Positions 55,810 to 64,000 of a DNA stretch of 64,000 nucleotides are shown here, in pieces. The notes below the pieces were generated by a model. That model made no database searches, was not told the origin of the DNA, and saw only the letters and a program-made list of their open reading frames with translations. The DNA comes from Onthophagus taurus. Its lineage: Eukaryota > Arthropoda > Insecta > Coleoptera > Scarabaeidae. A program made the position numbers and the translations under genes. Numbering within the stretch: position 1 is the stretch's first letter; each line of letters starts with the position of its first letter. The stretch lies in contig NC_091976.1 in the NCBI RefSeq assembly GCF_036711975.1, positions 25,730,001-25,794,000 on the forward strand, in the 5' to 3' direction.

Positions 55810-57501
55810 TTACTCCTCTTTAACCACTTTAATTTTCGGAGTATTTATCCTTCGAGGACTTTCAGGTCTTCTCACCGTCCTTTTTTTATTTCCTCTCGAA
55901 CCATTCGGATGCGCATGATAATTAACAGGTGTAACCACTTTTTGTGTATCAACTTGTCCTTTTTCGTTCAACGTTCCAGAAATTTCAGTCGGAGATTGAT
56001 ACTCAGCCTGACCACTTGGATAATCTTGTTTACCACCATTATAATTCACTTGAACTCCTTGATAATCCTGATTATCTTGATAATTTTGTTGACTACTTTG
56101 ATAATCTTGTTGATTTCCTTGATAATCTTGATAATCTTGTTGACCACCTTGATAATCTTGCTGATTTCCTTGATAATCTTGTTGATCTTGTTGAATCGTC
56201 TGATAATTATTTTTTCCACCTCTAATATTTTGCAAAATCGTTTGAATATCCGGTTTATAATAATAATATCCTTGATCATCTTGATTTTGCTTCAAAGAAT
56301 AATCTTGATTAGCTGGTAATTGGGAGTAATCGTAATCGTCGTAATCTTGAGCTTTTTGTTGTTGATTATGTATCTCAAATGAACTATAACTTTGGGGTTG
56401 TTGGTATTTAGAAGATTTTAATGGTAAAGCTTGTGGTTGTTGAACATCTTTTCCACTAATTTTATTTGTATGGAAAACGACTCTAGTATGCGCATCCGAT
56501 GGATAATTTTCGTGAGTAATCAACCCATCATAATCTAATTGTTGATTATATTGATATTGTTGAACATTATCTTGATATTGTTGATGATATTGATTTGGTT
56601 GATTCAAATAATAATCTTGACCTTGATTTTGTACTTGAGTATACAATGGTTGAGCTTGTGGTTGATAATTTTGTTGATTAGTTTCATAATTTTGTTGATT
56701 ACTTTGATAATTTTGTTGATTATTTTGATATTGTGCAACATTTTGATATTGTTGAGTATTAGGTTGTTGATAAAAATGTTTATCATAAAAATTATTAAGC
56801 ATATTTTGTAAATTAACATTATTTAACCCAGCATAAGGATGATTAGCCGGCAAATTAGGATAAATAGCACCTCCCAATTGATTCGTATAAACTTTAAGCA
56901 AAATTATTGGTGCGTTATGACCTTGATTTGGAACATTTTGCGTAAACCCACCAACTTGACCGTGCGGATTTAAAGTGGCAAATAAAGTCGTTGGTTCATA
57001 ATTTTGATTATGTTTAGGATATTCGATGTGTTGAGTTGACCCCAAATCGAATCGAATCGATTTTTGCACCAACAAATTTCCGTTTTGTTGCGAATTTTGG
57101 TTAATATTGTTATAATTTTGTTGGGTTGGTTCAGGTTGTCCTTGATAAGGTGGAATATCTTGTTGGGAATATTTATAAAAAACTAATTTTGGTTTATCGG
57201 TTACCCCATAAGAATTCGGCGAAGGAACTCCATACCCCAAAGCAGATTGGATCGTGCGTTTTGAAGTTTTTGATTTCGTCGAGTTATCGTTTGGATCAAT
57301 TATTTCAATCGCTATAATCGCTGGAGGTTGATGTGGAACTTTTTTGGAGAAGCGGGGTTTTAGCTTTAATTTTTTTGGTTGGTTTGTTTCTATTTGTGGT
57401 TCTTTTGATTTTTGTTGAGTTGGGTTGGATTGGACGGCTGCATCTTCTGTAGATTTTTTTACAGTTTTTGAGATGACTCCGCCAACACAAATTACAAAAA
57501 C
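55810..57501 (-). CDS. Secreted Gln/Tyr/Asn-rich low-complexity protein, exon 2 (563 codons)
   Basis: The exon begins after TTTTCAG at 57501 with VFVICVGGVIS, the end of a signal peptide whose first residues must come from an upstream exon I could not find. Next come Lys/Pro-rich sequence, TSKRTIQSALGYGVPSPNSY (a motif seen in insect secreted and cuticle-associated proteins), and a long Gln/Asn/Tyr-rich region. Near residues 250-285 are repeats of the type NYQSNQQ and near 445-495 repeats of the type QQDYQGN/QQDYQGG. Between them lies an ordinary segment with DAHTRVVFHTNK. The end is basic (RGNKKRTVRRPESPRR, KIKVVKEE). It resembles extracellular-matrix or cuticle-type proteins; the exact family is not recognised. 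Glutamine-rich repeats could self-associate. Confidence 0.75.
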   Translation of the reverse strand, partial: VFVICVGGVISKTVKKSTEDAAVQSNPTQQKSKEPQIETNQPKKLKLKPRFSKKVPHQPPAIIAIEIIDPNDNSTKSKTSKRTIQSALGYGVPSPNSYGVTDKPKLVFYKYSQQDIPPYQGQPEPTQQNYNNINQNSQQNGNLLVQKSIRFDLGSTQHIEYPKHNQNYEPTTLFATLNPHGQVGGFTQNVPNQGHNAPIILLKVYTNQLGGAIYPNLPANHPYAGLNNVNLQNMLNNFYDKHFYQQPNTQQYQNVAQYQNNQQNYQSNQQNYETNQQNYQPQAQPLYTQVQNQGQDYYLNQPNQYHQQYQDNVQQYQYNQQLDYDGLITHENYPSDAHTRVVFHTNKISGKDVQQPQALPLKSSKYQQPQSYSSFEIHNQQQKAQDYDDYDYSQLPANQDYSLKQNQDDQGYYYYKPDIQTILQNIRGGKNNYQTIQQDQQDYQGNQQDYQGGQQDYQDYQGNQQDYQSSQQNYQDNQDYQGVQVNYNGGKQDYPSGQAEYQSPTEISGTLNEKGQVDTQKVVTPVNYHAHPNGSRGNKKRTVRRPESPRRINTPKIKVVKEE

Positions 57502-59694
57502 CTGAAAAGATACGATTATAAAATAAATAACATAAATAGTTTCACTACATTAAGTTAAAGTTACGGTTACCTAGAATTTGACCTTTTCCCATAACGGGTC
57601 GGTGAAAGTAAAACGAGATTCTACGATTCAGGATGCGATAAATAAAAAATCATAAACAGGAAGTTGAATTTGTTTCAGATTTATTTTAAATTTTCTTTTA
57701 AATCCTAATTTAATTTCTTATTATTTACTGAAAAGTTTTAATTGGTGTTTCGAAAAACTTTTAGTGAAAGTAATCGCATCTATTGAATACAAAACAAGAA
57801 AAACATACATCTCCGGTTCCTTCCTGTTTTATCTCAAGAGACGTGGGAATTCAAGTCTTTCTTTTTTACAATCTAAATCGAGTTTGTCCTTTTGCTATTA
57901 TCTGCATGTGCTGGTCGCTTTGAGACCAGGTGAGAGTTGACAAACGCAAAAAATTCCTAATAGAAAATCAACATTTCTTTTTTACCATCAAATTTCTACT
58001 TAATTAACTTTAAATTATCTTTTTTTTTGAATAATGCTTAATCGTTCAATTAGATGTAACGCGGAAGGAGATAAAATTTTGTTTATAACATCATCAGCAA
58101 GCACGTGATGTAACAATGCCTTAGGTTGTTGTCATTCGGGATGCAGCATGTAAGAAAGTTTAACACTGGGAAAGTCTTTGATGGAATTATGTCAACTTCT
58201 TCACAGCCACGACCATCATGGTTATGTAACACGATTATTTACGGTCATATAAGTTCAATTGGAGAGGTGTGTGTGTAAACAAATCGTTGTGTGTGTATGG
58301 GAACTTCTTCCTTTTATTTTGGCCTTCGAACGTGTACTAAAAATTGATGAGGAAAGCGCAGATGGTTGGCGAAGAATTTTTATTTTATAGAAAGTAAACT
58401 ATCATTCTTTTAACGCTCTTTGACCGGTCAGAGAAAGCAAAAGAATTTAATTAATTAATTAGCATTAAAATCTAGTTTATCATGTTATTCTCATTCATTA
58501 ATTTATTTTTAAGAAATTCTTCACCATTAACTTTCATAATTTTTGCAATAAACGAATTATATTTCTATCCTCAAGGTAAGTTTAAAATCATTTCTCAATC
58601 TCTTCTTACATCATGGACTTTGAGAACGTTTAATAGATCAAGTACATCATTATGAGAATTTATTTTTACATCCAATTGTGAAAGTGTATCTTACGACCTT
58701 TTCTTTGGCTTTGTGTTAAACAATGCTTCATTTACAAAAAAAATGATAAAAATCTTTTCTAATTACTATTATTACGATAATAAATTTGTGTTAATTAAAA
58801 ATAAAATTGAAATTAACTTATTAGAGATTTATTATGTGTTAAAATCGATGGAATTTAATGACTTACGAGAGTTGCTAATAACTTCATTCTCACAGTTCAC
58901 CGCGATTACACTGTCTGGAGCGACTGCGTAAGCGTTTGTAAACTACCTTCTTATATAGGCTTGGTAAAGAGCTAAGAACATGGCATCTACTTTTCTCCAA
59001 AAAAGCAAGATACTCATCATTATCGCTACAAGTTTCACTTTACAACGTTTCTTGTAGCTGCGTATTCCATAGATCAACTATTTTTCTATTCTCATCTCAA
59101 GAAGTTACCGACTTATTTATAGCACAAGGAAAAGCACATTTCCAAAAGACTTTGTTTATGTAAATTTTTATTACGAATCTTAATTTTAAATTATCGAGTT
59201 GATTGTTTTGGGCAAAGTGTTATAATTTAAATAATGTCGTTGAATCATCTCCAATGATAAATAGGTATAATTTTTATATCAACATAAAATTACGTAAGCA
59301 CAATTATTTACTTGTTAAAAAAGAATTAAGAATTAAATTCGATTTTCCACTAACAACGTTTAAAATTTACGATGGTGATTTACGATAATTAAACTTAATT
59401 TTTATTGTCAATAAAGTAATGTATCATAGAAAGTTATTTAGGAGTTATTTTCTTTGGAAAAAACCGTCCAGACAACTCTATGTAAAGTATTTACTCAAAA
59501 CTGGGTCTACATCAAAACTGTATCTCCAAAACTAAACTTTATTAAATCTACATTCAGTTTTTGAAGTCTGCATCAAATCTCCATTATGCTTTTGGGAAGA
59601 TTACTTCACGAAGTATCCTTAATCTCTAAATAAAATCTTTAGTATGTTTCTGTCAAGGCAACACTCCATCAAGTGTGCATTAAGATTGCAAATA
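57502..59694. other. Upstream region of the Gln-rich gene and intergenic DNA
   Basis: It must hold exon 1 and promoter of the Gln-rich gene (a phase-0 donor is needed), which I could not place. 57840-58340 is less AT-rich (for example TGCTGGTCGCTTTGAGACCAG) and is the likeliest regulatory stretch. A plus-strand ATG at about 58482 is open to a good donor (CAAG/GTAAGT near 58576), but no partner exon was found. Confidence 0.4.
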
Positions 59695-61039
59695 TATACA
59701 GGGTGTCACACAAAAAACGCCCCAAGCTATAACTCTGTCATTTATATTCCGATTTTCATGACCGAGGCATCAAATGAAATGGTTTGATGAATACTATGGT
59801 TCATGCTACAAATAAATTTTTTTCAAGGCCATCTTCAATTTTAAGCGATTATAACTTTTGTTTTTCAAATTGCTCCATATATTTTTCTTCACGTCATTAG
59901 ATAGAGATTGTTTTTCTGAATCCACTGATGTGCAATACATCCACTTTGAATGTAATTTTAGCAGAAAAAAGACACCTGTATATACAATTTTCACACAAGA
60001 ACACCGTAAGCTGTAACTCTGTCATTTAACTTCAGATTTTTATGAACGAGGTATCAAATGAAATGGTTTGATGAATGCTATGATTCATGCTACAAATAAA
60101 CATTTTCCAACGCCATCTTCGATTTCAAGCGATTATCAACTTTTGATTTTCAAATTGCTCGGTATGTTTTTCTTCACGTTATGGGATAGAGATTTTTTTC
60201 TGAGCCCATCGATCTACAATACATTAACATTAATTGTAATTTTAGCAGAGAAAAACAATTAAAACATTTTCCGAACATTGTCTTAGTCACTTCTGTAATA
60301 CTGCAGTGTGCCATGGAAAAAAATAACACGCAAAACTGATAACAGTCATTAAATGCTATGTCAATGCCCGAAGCAGTTGTAAATGATACTTATAAGTTGT
60401 TTTTTCATTTATCCCATGGCACACTACAGTATAATACAAGTGACTTTAGGAGAATGTTCAGAAACTATTTTAATGTTTTTCTATGCTACAATTACAATTA
60501 ATGTTGATGTATTGTACATTAATGGATTAAGAAAAAAAAACTCTATCCAATAGCGTGAAGAAAAACATACCGAGCAATTTGAAAATCAAATGTTGATAAT
60601 CGCTAGAAATTGAAGATGGCGTTGGAAAAAGTTTATTTGTAGCATGAATCATAGTATTCATCAAACCATTACATTTGATAGCTAGGTCATGAAAATTGGA
60701 AGGTAAATGACAGAGTTACAGCTTGCGGCGTTCTTGTGTGGCAACCTGTATATACAGGTGTCTTTTCTCTACTAAAATTATATTCAAAATGGATGTATTG
60801 TACATCAGTGGATTCAGAAAAGCAATCTCTATCCAATGACGTAAAGAAAAATATATAGAACAATTTGAAAAGCAAAAGTTAATAATCGCTTAAAATTGAA
60901 GACGGCCTTGGAAAAAATTTATTTGTAGCATGAATCATAGTATTCATGAAACCATTTCATTTGATAACCCGCTCATGAAAATCGGAATGTAAATGACAGA
61001 GTTACAGCTTGGGGCGTTTTTTGTGTGACACCCTGTATA
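59695..61039. mobile_element. Nested foldback element, 1.35 kb
   Basis: Outer arms 59695-59992 and 60742-61039 are inverted copies (ends TATACAGGGTGTCACACAAA and TTTGTGTGACACCCTGTATA). Inner arms 59993-60315 and 60413-60741 are inverted copies of each other and also resemble the outer arms (CTGTCATTTA, TCAAATGAAATGGTTTGATG, ATTCATGCTACAAATAAA in both). So there are four related arms around a loop of about 100 bp. No transposase is encoded. Confidence 0.85.
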
Positions 61040-61059
61040 AAAATAACATCTACAAGGTG

Positions 61060-61135
61060 GCACAAAAGTTATGCCACCCTGTTGGAACCACATGTTCTCG
61101 TTCCAATTCATCCAAATTGAGGAAGGAGAAAGTCT
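61060..61135 (-). mobile_element. Tc1/mariner fragment next to the foldback element
   Basis: The minus strand encodes NWNENMWFQQGGITFVPPCR, the MWFQQDGAT-like block of IS630-type transposases. Only this fragment is present, between the foldback and the LINE tail. Confidence 0.5.
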
Positions 61136-61137
61136 GG

Positions 61138-62435
61138 TTGATAATAATAATAAAAATAATAATAGTTTATTGCCAAAACAATATACAGGTGTCCTGTAAC
61201 GATTGCACAATACTGCATCAGCGTATTCTCTGATTGAAAATAAACAAAAAAAGCCTAATAAACATAGGTCAGATGTTGATGTAGTATTCTTAAGCATTCG
61301 GATGGTGTGGATAGCACTACTTAGCTTCGCCGTGACATTCTGGACATGGTTTTCAAAGGTAAGTTTCTGGTCCAGTAGAATACCAAGGAATTTTATACAG
61401 CTGTTGCCACCTTCCATCTTGGTCATGAACTTTAATATTTCTGTTTTCTGCTCTTCATAGTTTCTTCCGTCTTTTGGATTAGTTGTGTCTCTTCCTCACA
61501 ATAATTAAGAAACGATGTATCATCGGCAAATCGTGGGACACCTATATTCATTACACTTACGTTATACAGTTTCTGTACAACTTTGTTGTTTCCATTCTAC
61601 AAATTATTTCCTGTTTGTCAGGAAATGTTTCTATTAGTTTATTACTGACACCTCTAATTCCATAAAAATGCATTTTTCTAAGTAATATTTTGTGATGCAT
61701 GGTGTCGAATGCCTTGCTTAAATCACCGAAAATAGCTTCCACCTTCCTGTTTTTATCAATAGCTTCGAATATGCATTCAATCATATGTGCCATAGCTGTT
61801 AGTGTGGATTTCCCCTTTCTGTAACCATGATGGCTACCATTCCAGATGTTTTTACATTCAAAATAACTATTTAGACGATTTTTGATATAGCTGGTAGAAT
61901 TAATATTGCTCTATAATTTTCTAAATAGTGCCCTCCTTTGCCTTTATAAACCGGCGTGATTCTTGCTTTTTTAAGAAGACCTGAGAATATTCCGCAAAAG
62001 AATTGTTGATCATAATATATATCACGTCAGCAATGTATGATTAGTTTTTGCAGTTTTACGGAGAAGCCAAAAGCATCTAGTGTCGTTTTGCTTTTTAGAT
62101 TGTAGACAATTTGTAGTACTTCCTCGTTAGTGGTAGGAAAAATAAAAAATGATAGTTGAGGATTCATTGGCACGTTTTGCACCAGCGATGTTGGGTTGCA
62201 ATCGGAATTGATTGTTTTTGTCGCATTTTTGCCGATTGCGGTAAAAAAGTCATTTAGTTCTTGAGCTGTGATATGTTCAGTATTTGTTCAAAAATTTGTT
62301 CCAAATAGCTTTCTGTTTGTTATCTGATATGCTGATTTCTCTTGTTATGTGAGATCTTTTAGTTTCGTCTATTTTCTTTAAATATTGGGTTCTGAAGTTT
62401 CTGTATACTCATCTTTTTTCACCTGCTTGATTACT
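61138..62435 (-). mobile_element. LINE remnant (RT domain) with TTATTA-type tail
   Basis: Minus strand, in order: LKSKTTLDAFGFSVKLQKLI and LLKKARITPVYKGKG (RT N-terminal blocks, about 62110-61930), FGDLSKAFDTMHHKILLRKM (block A, about 61660-61740), RFADDTSFLNYCEEET (catalytic FADD, about 61480-61530) and IKFLGILLDQKLTFENHVQN (about 61330-61400). The 3' end at about 61138-61180 is a run of TTATTATT after GGCAATAAAC. The reading frame is broken. The 5' half with the endonuclease is absent. Confidence 0.82.
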
Positions 62436-64000
62436 TCGTATACCTGCCTGATTAATTCGGGGTTCTCTGCGATATCTTCGGCCACAACCGCGATATTAAC
62501 AACAGAGAGGCTGCTCCGAAGCCGGCCAGACTCCCATACTCTTCAAGACGGGCGGCTAAACCCCATGTCTTGTTGACAAATGTCAAAGAACATTACAAAA
62601 TAAATAATAAAACAAAATTTTACCAAACAAAATTTATCACAAAAAATTTTACCAAACGAGACATACCAAACAAAATAGAATATAAGCAATTAGTATAATT
62701 ATTACATGAAATTACTCACAAAGGGTTACAAATCTCATCGTTGCAACGGGCTTTTTTCGGCCAACGACCCTACTTCTCCCTTTTCATTTCGACTTTCCTT
62801 GACTGAACCTTTCCACTGGAATCCACGCTCTTCTTTGTTTCTCTCATCAGCTGGCTCTGTCCTAATTGATCCAGGACTGACCCTCCAGTTTGTCTCACCA
62901 AAACTCCATAACTAAAAACTTCTCTCTGACCTCTGTCTCGGACTCATAGACCCACTGACTCTGACTAACTGACTTCCAAGGAACACCTTTCATTAACTCT
63001 TCCCAAGGAACTCCTTTGACTAACTCTTCCAAGGAACTGCCTCCAAGGAACTAAAGTTCTTCGCAAACCAACCCAATACCAAAGCAACCCAATTCTTTGC
63101 CAATTCCAAAGCAAGCCAATACAACTTAAAAGCATGGCAACCCAACTCATTTCTTTCTATTTCTTATCTGCATATTAATATTATTTACCTCACATATTAT
63201 GCATCTTATGGTTCTACTAGTTTCTCCATCCCAAAATAGCGTTCTGCTCGCTTAATATTCTCCTTAATATTTCATTCCACTCGTTTCTGATCTGGTAATG
63301 TATGGTAATATATGGTTTTTATTATGGGTAGGTTGCTAACCTCGTCCACAAACCATTCTCTTCAATTCAGGCTTTTGTCCAGCAACAGCTACTTAATTTA
63401 GTGACAAATATAAAATGTGCAAAAATGTGTATGTAGCAACTTCAAAACTATTTGAAGCAACTCACATAGCTTGCATATAGCCAGCAGTAGATTTTAAGGG
63501 GGCGCTTCAAAGCGTCCATTTTTATATACGCCGGGAGAGATTACGTAGATGTACATTCACGACTTAATGCTACATATTTATAAAAAAGTAAATACGTAGG
63601 CTTGAAGTACATATATTACTCTACGGAATGACATATTTAGTATTCTAAAATAATCGTGACGCTGACAGAAATAAATTACGAAAGTTAGTCATAATAAGGG
63701 CTTAATACAAATCGTTCTCTAGAAGAGATTAGGGACTCAAACGAGGTGGCAAATATGTCATCTAATGCTTATGTATCTTAGGAACAGATTCCGTATTCGT
63801 AAAAATGCAATAGCTGTGTGATTATTTCATGAATGTGTTTTTTCTGAAGATATGCGATTTTATCACAATTTTTAGTCATTACGAAAAGGTGTAAAATGGG
63901 TTGCCTAAAATCGACAAAACAGTACTAAGTAAACCTTTGGCAATTACTTTGTAGATGGCTTTAGGTACTAATTAAAAATTTAAAAAAAAAATAAATATAA
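62436..64000. other. Intergenic with short direct repeats, otherwise unrecognised
   Basis: At about 62965-63050 there are three or four variants of AACTCTTCCAAGGAACT; at 63060-63150 variants of CCAAAGCAACCCAATTC. The stretch 62750-63150 is much less AT-rich than the rest, and I could not tell whether it is part of an unrecognised transposon. From 63150 to 64000 I see nothing. Confidence 0.4.

Noticed and set aside
55909-56811. Plus-strand open frames of 90-136 codons opposite the Gln-rich gene
   Set aside because: They are Ile/Leu-rich mirror frames of CAA/TAT repeats on the coding minus strand.
58482-58576. Plus-strand ATG with a good donor (CAAG/GTAAGT)
   Set aside because: The peptide is plausible as a signal but no downstream exon in a matching phase could be identified.
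62706-63150. Possible gene in the less AT-rich stretch near the right end
   Set aside because: Frames on both strands are short and their wording comes from small direct repeats.

Overview
The window is nuclear DNA from an insect, probably a beetle. It is AT-rich, the genes have several exons with short GT-AG introns, and the DNA transposons and LINEs are of insect type. The order is inferred from gene and repeat character, not from any marker I could test. I found no CRISPR array, operon, rRNA or tRNA.

Region 1 (1-24.5 kb): the 3' part of a large plus-strand GPCR gene of the sulfakinin/cholecystokinin receptor family. Seven exons join in phase, from extracellular loop 2/TM5 at 2037 to a C-terminal tail near 24474; TM1-TM4 lie upstream of the window. 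Its introns hold Tc1/mariner, LINE, Penelope-like, Harbinger and foldback elements, one satellite array and a 24-bp minisatellite.

Region 2 (24.5-42 kb): a compact housekeeping block of a septin (SEPT6 group), a CNBD2-like cyclic-nucleotide-binding protein (minus), RpL27A with two intronic C/D snoRNAs, SF3A2 (minus, intronless) and a small CRAL-TRIO protein. A nearly whole piggyBac-type element with TTAA target sites lies downstream of the septin. The block is bracketed by an inverted pair of 0.85-0.9 kb repeats (26.2-27.05 kb and 40.48-41.4 kb); the second copy contains a clean Harbinger-type MITE.

Region 3 (42-51.5 kb): transposon and Ty3/gypsy remnants, then four paralogous secreted eight-cysteine proteins, best read as ML/GM2-activator-like lipid-binding proteins. 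Two are on plus and two on minus, and about ten copies of a 361-bp dimeric satellite lie between the pairs.

Region 4 (51.5-64 kb): a second satellite of about 176 bp, split by a 1-kb Ty1/copia-type non-autonomous element; a minus-strand secreted Gln/Tyr/Asn-rich low-complexity protein; a 1.35-kb nested foldback element; a LINE remnant; and a stretch of simple direct repeats in which I recognise nothing.

The genes do not form one pathway. The most interesting points are the duplicated U43-like snoRNAs in RpL27A, the four-gene ML cluster around a satellite, the septin 3'UTR copy caught inside a palindromic repeat, the inverted repeats around the housekeeping block, and three satellites with monomers near 180 bp and a partly shared sequence box.
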